64,000 nt of DNA from contig NC_015589.1 in the NCBI RefSeq assembly GCF_000215085.1, positions 1,426,001 through 1,490,000 of the forward strand, given 5' to 3'. A program made the translations under genes and the position numbers. Under the pieces are notes generated by a model. That model did not search any database. It was given only the letters and a program-made list of their open reading frames with translations, and was not told where the DNA came from. The stretch is from Desulforamulus ruminis DSM 2154. GTDB taxonomy: Bacteria; Bacillota; Desulfotomaculia; Desulfotomaculales; Desulfotomaculaceae. Positions 9,388 through 17,885 of the stretch are shown here, one piece after another. Numbering within the stretch: position 1 is the stretch's first letter; each line of letters begins with the position of its first letter.

Positions 9388-9555
9388 TGCGAACCCATAG
9401 CGCACATAAAATTCCTAGGAGGTTCGCACTGCAAAACGAGAGGATAATCGTCGAAATAAGATGGAAAATATCGAATTTGTGATATGAATTGAGGAAAATT
9501 TTAAAGAATTGAACAGAAATATAATCAAATAGATGATTTTTTGTTACTTTTTGCT
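9388..9555 (+). promoter_or_regulatory. Leader of CRISPR array 2
   Basis: AT-rich 168-nt stretch between cas2 and the first repeat. It opens with a perfect 9-bp inverted repeat, GTGCGAACC at 9387-9395 and GGTTCGCAC at 9421-9429, whose first base belongs to the cas2 stop codon; a similar hairpin is a recurrent feature of I-C leaders. A TATAAT at 9520-9525, about 30 nt before the first repeat, is a candidate -10 element; no good -35 is visible. The T-rich end (9538-9552) directly abuts the first repeat, where new spacers are expected to enter. Confidence 0.8.
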
Positions 9556-12500
9556 GTCGCTCTCTGTACGAGAGCGTGGATTTAAACTGCTAGGGCACCA
9601 TTAGCAAAACTCTCCAGGTTTACGTCGCTCTCTGTACGAGAGCGTGGATTTAAACCTTATTAAACCATGCGCAATCTATACGACAGTAAGTCGCTCTCTG
9701 TACGAGAGCGTGGATTTAAACTATCAGCCCCCAAAAGGGCCAGATACCGGGGATGGGTCGCTCTCTGTACGAGAGCGTGGATTTAAACTTCAATCCGCGC
9801 AGGAAGCCGGTATATCCATCTCCTGTCGCTCTCTGTACGAGAGCGTGGATTTAAACACTCTTTCCTCACAAACATCATCCCGAACGAATGGTCGCTCTCT
9901 GTACGAGAGCGTGGATTTAAACAGGCCAATCGTGTTTCAAATCCTTATAGGTAGGCTGTCGCTCTCTGTACGAGAGCGTGGATTTAAACTAGGAATGACA
10001 CATAATTTACTGTTGCCTCTAGCCCGTCGCTCTCTGTACGAGAGCGTGGATTTAAACCCACTTGGCAGGGAGGCGGCACCGTAAAATGCACGTCGCTCTC
10101 TGTACGAGAGCGTGGATTTAAACAATGTCACCTCCGGATCATCAATATTCTGTGGCGGTCGCTCTCTGTACGAGAGCGTGGATTTAAACTTTATCATTGT
10201 CCAAATTTGGGCAAAAGTCATTGGTCGCTCTCTGTACGAGAGCGTGGATTTAAACCCATATTTTTACATTTTATTGACTTCAGAGAAAATTTGTCGCTCT
10301 CTGTACGAGAGCGTGGATTTAAACTGCTAGGGCACCATTAGCAAAACTCTCCAGGTTTACGTCGCTCTCTGTACGAGAGCGTGGATTTAAACTCCAGGCG
10401 TCAAGAACCCTATTAAAGTTTGCACCGTCGCTCTCTGTACGAGAGCGTGGATTTAAACGCCCCTGGATACGCTCCACGTATCGGCGGTACTATGTCGCTC
10501 TCTGTACGAGAGCGTGGATTTAAACCTGAACTACTACGGGCAGCATTGTTATATTGATCAGTCGCTCTCTGTACGAGAGCGTGGATTTAAACAATATCCA
10601 TATGGTCACACTCTACCAACGAATAGGTCGCTCTCTGTACGAGAGCGTGGATTTAAACCGTGTCGAAATAAGAGCGATCATGAACAGGGCAAGTCGCTCT
10701 CTGTACGAGAGCGTGGATTTAAACAGAGAGAAAGGACCGTTATTGGCGAAACAGGCCGGTCGCTCTCTGTACGAGAGCGTGGATTTAAACATCCATAAAC
10801 CGGGTCGACTTCGGGGTCTTGTTGGTCGCTCTCTGTACGAGAGCGTGGATTTAAACCCTGATACCGACTACACCAAACACGTTCCGAAAAGTCGCTCTCT
10901 GTACGAGAGCGTGGATTTAAACGCTTCGCCACCATGCCCTCCAACCCCTGGACCTTGAGTCGCTCTCTGTACGAGAGCGTGGATTTAAACTGAAGAACAG
11001 TCTACTATAGAAAAATTAAAAAGTGTCGCTCTCTGTACGAGAGCGTGGATTTAAACCAGGCAACTACTTGATGATGGGAAAGCGAAATACCGTCGCTCTC
11101 TGTACGAGAGCGTGGATTTAAACCATTGTTGTCATTTGCTTGTTTAGCTTTTTTATGTCGCTCTCTGTACGAGAGCGTGGATTTAAACCATGTTCTTTTT
11201 TTGCACATTACATCACATCATGGGTCGCTCTCTGTACGAGAGCGTGGATTTAAACCCTATCTGCTCAGGAGTATACGGCTTAACACCACGTCGCTCTCTG
11301 TACGAGAGCGTGGATTTAAACCGTTATCTTCAGGCCAAAAAGTTAATGTGATTAAGTCGCTCTCTGTACGAGAGCGTGGATTTAAACCCTATCTGCTCAG
11401 GAGTATACGGCTTAACACCACGTCGCTCTCTGTACGAGAGCGTGGATTTAAACCGTGATATCCTGCAGACGCTCCACCCGGACGGCTGGTCGCTCTCTGT
11501 ACGAGAGCGTGGATTTAAACTTTGATCTCTTTTATCATTTCATGTTTGCCAGTAACGTCGCTCTCTGTACGAGAGCGTGGATTTAAACTTGATATATTAA
11601 TACTTGAGACTAAAATTCAAAGTAGTCGCTCTCTGTACGAGAGCGTGGATTTAAACCTATATACCATATCCTGAGCGTGATTGGAACGAAAGTCGCTCTC
11701 TGTACGAGAGCGTGGATTTAAACCTCCTATTTATTCTGGAATTAGAATGTAGGTAAAAGTCGCTCTCTGTACGAGAGCGTGGATTTAAACTTGCACATAT
11801 CAGAAGTAAATTTAGCGTGAGTCGAGTCGCTCTCTGTACGAGAGCGTGGATTTAAACCATACACCGAAATTACTCCTAAAGGCTCGTCCACCGTCGCTCT
11901 CTGTACGAGAGCGTGGATTTAAACACTGTATAGTTCAAGCGCTAAATTATCATCTTTGTCGCTCTCTGTACGAGAGCGTGGATTTAAACTTTCACTGTGG
12001 GATACTTTGTGTTCGCCCACACTGCGTCGCTCTCTGTACGAGAGCGTGGATTTAAACGTATTGAAAAGCTTTGGAGTTTATGTGCTATGGGTCGCTCTCT
12101 GTACGAGAGCGTGGATTTAAACCTGACGAACTCCTGGCCATGATTGAAAACATTCGTCGCTCTCTGTACGAGAGCGTGGATTTAAACTTGCATATACGCT
12201 TTTATATCAGTCCAAATTGTGTCGCTCTCTGTACGAGAGCGTGGATTTAAACTATTCAAACAGTAGATATAGAAAAATTAATTAAAAGTCGCTCTCTGTA
12301 CGAGAACGTGGATTTAAACTGGATGAACCGCAAAGCTTTGCTGGTTAGGTATTCGTCGCTCTCTGTACGAGAGCGTGGATTTAAACATCTGATGGCCACC
12401 CCCACCATCTGTGTGATGACAGTCGCTCTCTGTACGAGAGCGTGGATTTAAACAGAGCAGATGCCGAACGGACGCCGCAATGGAAGGGGTCGCTCTCTGT

Positions 12501-13454
12501 ACGAGAGCGTGGATTTAAACAGGTCCAAACCACAATCTCTTATCCTTGTATCACGTGTCGCTCTCTGTACGAGAGCGTGGATTTAAACAGGAAATGAGAA
12601 ACCGGAAGCGTAAACTGGTAGACGTCGCTCTCTGTACGAGAGCGTGGATTTAAACCTAGAAGGCCGAGGTTTTAAGCACGTGGGAACTTGTCGCTCTCTG
12701 TACGAGAGCGTGGATTTAAACTTTCAAAGAAAGATAGAAAAGATCTAACTATATTAGTCGCTCTCTGTACGAGAGCGTGGATTTAAACCAGAGGAAAGCG
12801 CATGGAATTTCGTATTCCATAAAGTCGCTCTCTGTACGAGAGCGTGGATTTAAACTCAAACCCCATGCTCATCCTTGGTGACGCTGTACGTCGCTCTCTG
12901 TACGAGAGCGTGGATTTAAACCCCGGTTAATGCCTTGGAAGAAAAAACGTGGTGCAGTCGCTCTCTGTACGAGAGCGTGGATTTAAACCCCGGTTAATGC
13001 CTTGGAAGAAAAAACGTGGTGCAGTCGCTCTCTGTACGAGAGCGTGGATTTAAACCCGTTCCAGATGATGCGCCAGTTGAAATACCAAGAGTCGCTCTCT
13101 GTACGAGAGCGTGGATTTAAACTTTTTGTACCATTAATAGTTCTAGAAGATTATAAAGTCGCTCTCTGTACGAGAGCGTGGATTTAAACTGGAATTTCAA
13201 TCCGTGTCCTACTCATACACAATGTCGCTCTCTGTACGAGAGCGTGGATTTAAACTTAGGGAAAAAGGTTTTGCAGCGGCAGAGGTCAATGTCGCTCTCT
13301 GTACGAGAGCGTGGATTTAAACTGTCCAGTTCGTGCCATACTCCTCGGGTTCCTAGGTCGCTCTCTGTACGAGAGCGTGGATTTAAACTTGAGGATAACC
13401 CATGACAGATGTTGCCATTTACGTCGCTCTCTGTACGAGAGCGTGGATTTAAAC
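9556..13454 (+). CRISPR. CRISPR array 2, 59 repeats and 58 spacers, type I-C
   Basis: Fifty-nine 32-nt repeats with spacers of 33-37 nt, first repeat 9556-9587, last 13423-13454. Each repeat holds the stem CGCTCTC/GAGAGCG with loop TGTAC and ends in GTGGATTTAAAC. I saw one variant repeat, at 12288-12319, where G19 is A and a stem pair is lost. Duplicate spacers: 9588-9623 equals 10325-10360; 11256-11289 equals 11388-11421; 12922-12956 equals 12989-13023. The spacer at 10058-10091 differs by three bases from the first spacer of array 1. The leader is on the left, so the newest spacers are near 9588. Confidence 0.98.
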
Positions 13455-13493
13455 CGGTCAACAATCTGAATCGGCGCCCCCAGCCGGAGTTGT

Positions 13494-14222
13494 GGGGTCA
13501 GGCTTGACTCATTGATTTGTTTTGAAACTCACAATACAATGAACTAAGAAAACGATGTCATCAAGGTGATACAGGGGATTCAACAATGTATACACAATAT
13601 TTTAATCAGAGATACAAACATATAGGGCATGTCCTTTTTCAACAGAGGCATAAGGCATTTTTATGTGACAAATGACAGTTACCTAACAGCACTTGCTGTT
13701 TATATCCATCAAAATCCCATACGTGCCAAGCTCCCGGAAGGAGCCGATTACCCGTGGAGTAGCCACAAGGACTATGTCGCCGGAGGTAGCCTGTTGGTAG
13801 ATATTGATTTTATCCTAAACATTCTGCACCCAAACCGTAGTGAAGCCTACAGACGATATTTCGACCTGTGTAAAGAGATCCAGGTTCCACAACTACCGCC
13901 TGAAGTAAGTTTGCCTGATGAAGTCCACGTTGGAAGAGAGGGCAAGCAAAGGGAATCAAGCACAACGAACAAGTTAACTTGGGAAGAAATTATTATAAAG
14001 ATTACGAGAAATAACGTAGAAAAAGAAAAACTTCTAAGTCGATGCCGGGAAAGAAGGATAGTAGCAGCTCGAAATAGGCTTATTTATGAAGCGATTAACC
14101 AGGAAGTGTTATCACGAAGAGAGCTGGCGAAGATACTATAAGTGGACCCAGCAAGAATAACCAGAGGCTTTTAGAAGGTGAAGGAATCAATAAAAATAAA
14201 TCAAAAAGTCAAGCCTGACCCC
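13494..14222 (+). pseudogene. RAYT unit copy A, 5'-truncated Y1 transposase
   Basis: Starts 40 nt after the CRISPR array with the terminal sequence GGGGTCAGGCTTGA (13494-13507) and ends with its inverted copy (14209-14222). Against the intact copy at 17886-18847, the first about 75 codons are lost, including the His-x-His motif: the left end joins directly to sequence equal to the GIQQ region. Further small indels break the frame near 13630-13675, and the final codons contain stops. The remaining open frame (13629-14141, 170 aa) carries the IHQNPIRAKLP segment and the C-terminal helix-turn-helix-like part. Non-functional. Confidence 0.85.
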
Positions 14223-14335
14223 TGTGACCTGTGACCCTGTGACCTGGGGTACATACTATATCATGATAAGTTTAACATCGAAGAAATCAATAAATTAATG
14301 CAAAAAGCCATAAACTGAAAAAGGTGAAATAGTTT

Positions 14336-14371
14336 AACAAGCATCTGCCGGGAGGTAGGTGCTTGTTTATT
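14336..14371 (+). terminator. Hairpin, possible terminator
   Basis: AACAAGCA (14336-14343) pairs with TGCTTGTT (14360-14367), extended inward by further partly matched pairs. Only a weak T-run follows, so the termination role is uncertain. It lies between the RAYT remnant and the IS3 element. Confidence 0.4.
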
Positions 14372-14493
14372 GCTCTGAAAACTAAATCGTAGCAAGGGGA
14401 CGTTTCGTTTGACACTGTGACCTGCTCCCCGAAAACTGGTCCAAAGGAAATGTTAGTCCTGATGTAGTATAACTAAGTCAGGAGGGGACAGTT

Positions 14494-14757
14494 ATGAGAA
14501 AACGTTTCACCGAAGAGCAGATCATTGGAATACTTAACTCCCATGAGAATGGGATGCCGGTAGCTGACATTCTTCGGCAACATGGCATTAGCGAACAAAC
14601 CTTTTATCGCTGGAAATCTAAATACGGCGGAATGGAAGCAAGTGATGCGAAGAAACTTAAGCAGTTGGAAGAGGAAAACCGCAGACTTAAGCTACTCGTA
14701 GGTGAACTAACCCTCGACAACCAGGCTCTAAAGTGGGTTATTGAAAAAAACAAGTAA
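14494..14757 (+). CDS. IS3-family transposase OrfA (copy 1)
   Basis: Protein of 87 aa with an N-terminal helix-turn-helix (FTEEQIIGIL ... GISEQTFYRWKSKYGG) that binds the element's ends, and a C-terminal leucine-zipper-like coiled coil (KKLKQLEEENRRLKLLVGEL). GGAGGGGAC lies upstream of the ATG. The reading frame ends just after the heptamer A AAA AAC, at which a -1 shift would fuse it to OrfB. Confidence 0.95.
   Translation: MRKRFTEEQIIGILNSHENGMPVADILRQHGISEQTFYRWKSKYGGMEASDAKKLKQLEEENRRLKLLVGELTLDNQALKWVIEKNK
14745..14751 (+). other. Programmed -1 frameshift site of the IS3 element
   Basis: The heptamer A AAA AAC sits in the OrfA frame as gaA-AAA-AAC, the X XXY YYZ form known for IS3 elements. 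After slipping one base back, the frame stays open through 14752-14807 into OrfB, giving the OrfAB transposase. The equivalent site in copy 2 is 37005-37011 on the minus strand. Confidence 0.8.
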
Positions 14758-14807
14758 AGCCTGCTCGCAAGCGAAAGCTTGTTAAAGAACTCCAAGATAC
14801 TTTTGGT

Positions 14808-15599
14808 ATGAGTGAACGCAGAGCGTGCAGGCTTGTTGGTATCGGACGCTCCAGTCATAGATATGTTCCTTCTACTTCAGAAGAGAACGAGGCATTGAAA
14901 ACGAGAATATCTGAACTTGCCTTTAAGTGGCGTCGCTTTGGATATAGACGAATCCATGCCTTACTTCAGCGTGAAGGACAGAAAGTTAACCACAAGAAAG
15001 TATATAGGCTATACCGGCTTGCTGGACTCGCTGTCCGTCGCCGCAAAAGAAAACGTGTTCTCTCTGGAAGGGGCCGCCCCCCCACAGTTACGCCTCAACC
15101 GAATGTAAGGTGGTCTATGGATTTTGTTAGTGACTCAACAGCAACTGGGCAGCGATTTAGAGTTTTTGTAGTGATTGATGAAGCAACTCGAGAGTGTCTG
15201 GCCAGCGAAGTGGATACTTCAATAACAGGACGGCGTGTGACAAGAGTACTAGATAGAATTGCTATTTACAGAGGTTATCCCAAAGAAATCCTCTCTGATA
15301 ACGGACCTGAATTTGCAGGACTGACCTTGAATCAATGGGCTTATGAACATAGGGTTATCCAACTGTTTATAGACCCCGGTAAACCAATGCAAAATAGCCA
15401 TGTAGAAAGCTTTAATGGAAAACTCCGAGATGAATGCCTTAATGAACACTGGTTCAGAGGCGTAAGTGAGGCTCGTCGAATTATTGAAGAGTGGCGTCAT
15501 GAATACAATACAGTTCGTCCACATAGCGGACTGAGCAACAAAACACCAGTAGAATATGCTACAGATCTGGCTAAAAAAACCTGTGAACAAATTTCGTGA
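14808..15599 (+). CDS. IS3-family transposase OrfB, DDE integrase (copy 1)
   Basis: Protein of 263 aa from the ATG, though the real product is probably the OrfAB fusion. It has an HTH_21-like region (RRFGYRRIHALLQREG) followed by an rve integrase core with the DDE residues in WSMDFVSD, SDNGPEFAG and HVESFNGKLRDE. It carries out strand transfer. It ends 38 nt before the right inverted repeat and is intact. Confidence 0.95.
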   Translation: MSERRACRLVGIGRSSHRYVPSTSEENEALKTRISELAFKWRRFGYRRIHALLQREGQKVNHKKVYRLYRLAGLAVRRRKRKRVLSGRGRPPTVTPQPNVRWSMDFVSDSTATGQRFRVFVVIDEATRECLASEVDTSITGRRVTRVLDRIAIYRGYPKEILSDNGPEFAGLTLNQWAYEHRVIQLFIDPGKPMQNSHVESFNGKLRDECLNEHWFRGVSEARRIIEEWRHEYNTVRPHSGLSNKTPVEYATDLAKKTCEQIS

Positions 15600-15715
15600 C
15601 TAACATCCCCTGTGGTACAAAACCTGGGGGCAGGTCAACTGATGTAATAAGCAGGCTTGGTAAATTTCCAAACGGCCGGATTTTGGGATAGAGCACCTTA
15701 GAAGGCGGCGATACC

Positions 15716-15744
15716 TTGACAGTGCAAGGCACTCGAATTATAAT
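15716..15744 (+). promoter_or_regulatory. Consensus sigma-A promoter of the abrB-like gene
   Basis: TTGACA at 15716-15721 and TATAAT at 15739-15744 with an exact 17-bp spacer. A small dyad (CCTTG ... CAAGG, 15714-15729) overlaps the -35 element. It points toward the AbrB-like gene at 15812. Confidence 0.8.
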
Positions 15745-15752
15745 AAGTATAC

Positions 15753-15788
15753 AATTCATACTTTTCATACTCACAATACAAATCATAC
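15753..15788 (+). repeat. Four tandem 9-bp repeats, candidate operator
   Basis: Four adjacent 9-mers, AATTCATAC, TTTTCATAC, TCACAATAC and AAATCATAC, begin about 8 bp after the -10 element, at the expected transcription start. Their position and regular spacing suggest a binding site, most simply for the AbrB-like protein encoded next. This is an inference. Confidence 0.5.
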
Positions 15789-15811
15789 TGATAAGGATGT
15801 GAAATAATTCT

Positions 15812-16051
15812 ATGACTTCTCCCGAAGGAAAATATGCCTGGACTGTTAAGGTGGGCGAAAAAGGACAATTTGTCATTCCGAAGGAAGCGAGAACGATTTT
15901 TAATATTAAGCCGGGCGACACACTGATTGTTTTAGCCGATGAGAAGCAGGGTATTGCCATCCCCCCGCCGGATATGTTTACCCAGTTGGCAAAGGCAATC
16001 TTTCCCCAAAACAGGCCTTCGGCAAACGGAGGAAGGGAGGAAGAAGAATGA
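15812..16051 (+). CDS. SpoVT/AbrB-domain transcriptional regulator
   Basis: Protein of 79 aa. Residues 8-50 form an AbrB-type swapped-hairpin DNA-binding domain (KVGEKGQFVIPKEAR, then IKPGDTLIVLADEKQGI); the tail is short and acidic. Such proteins act as dimers or tetramers on AT-rich repeats. It overlaps the next acyltransferase gene by 4 nt and is driven by a consensus promoter with tandem repeats at the start site, so autoregulation is likely. It could be read as an antitoxin, but no toxin gene follows. Confidence 0.85.
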   Translation: MTSPEGKYAWTVKVGEKGQFVIPKEARTIFNIKPGDTLIVLADEKQGIAIPPPDMFTQLAKAIFPQNRPSANGGREEEE

Positions 16052-17121
16052 TGTCCGGCAATACCGCTCTGCCAAGGAAAAACTACATTGATAATATCCG
16101 TTCCGCGACAATCGTACTTGTACTCATTTATCATGTGGTTTATATTTTTAACAGCGTGGGGGTTGTCAGCAATATTCCCGTACAGGGAATCCCGGCGCTG
16201 GACAGTATCTGTTATTTTCTTTATCCCTGGTTCATGTGCCTGCTGTTTGTGGTTGCTGGCATCAGCGCCAGGTATTCCCTGCAGACACGCAGCACCAGGC
16301 AATTCGCGCGGGAAAGGGTGCAAAAACTGATTGTCCCGTACTTGGGCGGCGCAGTTTTACTCGGCTGGCTCAACGGGTGGGTTACGGCGCATTATGTGGA
16401 TATGTTCGGCGGGCATGCGGTTCCGGGTTTTGTAAAATATCTGGTGTATTGCCTGAATATAGGCCCGCTGTGGTTTCTGTTGGAACTGTTCGTAATTTCC
16501 ATGATTCTGCTGCTTATCCTCAGGATTGACCGCCGGGACAGGCTTTGGGCACTGGCGGGAAAAACCGGCCTGCCGCTTATCATTTTGCTCGTCCTGGCGG
16601 TATGGGGTTCTTCGTTTTTGCTCAATCCACCTGTTGTCGTTGTCTTCCGCAACGGAATTTACTGGCTGATGTTCCTGCTCGGTTACTATGTATTTTCCCA
16701 TGACACCGTTTTGGCGAAGCTTAAGCAACATGCTATCCTGTTCTTCATCATTGCCGTCGGATTGGGAGTCGTTGAAGTCTGGTATTTTTTCGGCCAGAAC
16801 TATACATCCGACGCCTGCCTGCAGCATCCGCTCACGAACCTGTACCTTTGGATGATGATCCTCGCTGTTCTGGGATGTGCGCAGAGGTGGCTTGATTTCA
16901 GCAATTCCTTAACGAAGTATCTGCAAAAACGTAGTTTCGCGCTTTATGTGTTCCATTATCCGCTTCTGGTCACGGCGGCGTATTTGATCACGACTTATAC
17001 CGAGCTGCCCATGGCGGCAGTTTATCTGGTTTTGCTGCCGTTCACTTTCGCCGCGCCTATACTCTTCTATGAAATCACCAGCAGAATACCGGTTATCCGC
17101 TATCTTTTATTGGGAAAATGA
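16048..17121 (+). CDS. Membrane acyltransferase 3 family protein
   Basis: Protein of 357 aa with about ten predicted membrane helices. The N-terminus carries the family motif with conserved His (YIDNIRSATIVLVLIYHVVY), as in enzymes that transfer acetyl or succinyl groups to surface sugars. There is no SGNH domain, unlike the gene at 42774. It overlaps the AbrB-like gene, so they form a two-gene operon. The substrate is unknown. GGAAGGGAGGAAG upstream serves as ribosome-binding site. Confidence 0.88.
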   Translation: MMSGNTALPRKNYIDNIRSATIVLVLIYHVVYIFNSVGVVSNIPVQGIPALDSICYFLYPWFMCLLFVVAGISARYSLQTRSTRQFARERVQKLIVPYLGGAVLLGWLNGWVTAHYVDMFGGHAVPGFVKYLVYCLNIGPLWFLLELFVISMILLLILRIDRRDRLWALAGKTGLPLIILLVLAVWGSSFLLNPPVVVVFRNGIYWLMFLLGYYVFSHDTVLAKLKQHAILFFIIAVGLGVVEVWYFFGQNYTSDACLQHPLTNLYLWMMILAVLGCAQRWLDFSNSLTKYLQKRSFALYVFHYPLLVTAAYLITTYTELPMAAVYLVLLPFTFAAPILFYEITSRIPVIRYLLLGK

Positions 17122-17448
17122 GGATCATATCCTTGTTTTCCTTATTATAAACATAAACAGTGTGAGTCATGGAACAATTTCTAAAACAATACCTTGATTG
17201 ACATCTATGAGATTGAATCAGTTTATATAAAATGAGTAGATATGTTTCCGGGACGGGACATCAGAAATAATTATCAAAATGTGTCGAAATTGTCTGTGGT
17301 TGGACGTTATGTGCTTATGGATATTAACATTGGAGCGGCGTATTGATTTGGTCTGATTTTGAGGGTTCAAGCGTTTGCTTTGGTTGAAAGTTTTTATACT
17401 GTATAATATAAATGTGATGGCCTAAAAAATTTTAAAGGGAGTGTATAC
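17122..17448 (+). promoter_or_regulatory. Intergenic region with promoter of the uspA-like gene
   Basis: No gene is seen. A TATAAT at 17402-17407 with TTGGTT at 17380-17385 (16-bp spacer) is a plausible promoter for the following stress-protein gene. The rest of the stretch shows no clear structure. Confidence 0.45.
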
Positions 17449-17868
17449 ATGACGAAAATATTAATACCGGTTGATGGATCGGCGGGTTCCGACAAGGCAG
17501 TTCGTTTTGCGATATCTCTTGCTGAGGGAAAGGATGCGGAGCTCATTGTGTTAAACGTTCAGTTCAATTTTACCCCGAATATAAAGCGTTTTTTTTCGCA
17601 AGAAGAAATCAGATCCTATCAGGAAGAATTAAGCAAAGAGGTATTAGATCACACGCTTGAAATTACCAATGAGTACGCCATTCCGGTCCGCACCGTTGTC
17701 AGAATAGGCGACCCCGGCAAAGAGATTCTGGAGGAAGCAAAAGAGAGTTCTGTTGATTTCATTGTAATGGGCTATCGGGGATTGGGGCCCGTCAAACGGA
17801 CTATCCTAGGGAGTGTTGCAACCCATGTGCTGCACGCGACCCTTAGCCCGGTAATGATTGTGCCGTAA
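17449..17868 (+). CDS. Universal stress protein (UspA family)
   Basis: Protein of 139 aa with the Usp alpha/beta fold: an N-terminal strand and loop (ILIPVDGSAGSDKAV) and the C-terminal nucleotide-binding motif GYRGLGPVKRTILGSVATHVL (positions about 106-126), which predicts ATP binding. Ribosome-binding site AAAGGGAG. A second Usp gene of the same length class lies at 58474. Monocistronic; a RAYT element follows 17 nt later. Confidence 0.93.
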   Translation: MTKILIPVDGSAGSDKAVRFAISLAEGKDAELIVLNVQFNFTPNIKRFFSQEEIRSYQEELSKEVLDHTLEITNEYAIPVRTVVRIGDPGKEILEEAKESSVDFIVMGYRGLGPVKRTILGSVATHVLHATLSPVMIVP

Positions 17869-17885
17869 GCGATTACCCTGGTTAT

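Larger units (their letters stand above)
14418..15637 (+). mobile_element. IS3-family (IS407-type) insertion sequence, copy 1
   Basis: Element of 1220 bp. Its imperfect terminal inverted repeats begin TGACCTGCTCCCC on the left and TGACCTGCCCCCAGG (reverse complement) on the right. A 4-bp target duplication ACTG flanks it (14414-14417 and 15638-15641), the length usual for the IS407 group. It encodes OrfA and OrfB in overlapping frames. A second copy of the same length with identical protein translations lies at 36119-37338 in the opposite orientation, so transposition was recent. Confidence 0.95.

Noticed and set aside
9644-13464. Long reading frames through the CRISPR arrays on both strands encoding a repeated RSLYESVDLN-type or NPRSRTESD-type peptide (also 81-350 and 1081-1314)
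   Set aside because: They arise because 32-nt repeats plus spacers of suitable length keep a frame open; no ribosome-binding sites, and the peptide is just the translated repeat.
15812-17121. AbrB-like protein as antitoxin of a toxin-antitoxin pair
   Set aside because: The following gene is a multi-helix acyltransferase, not a toxin-sized protein.
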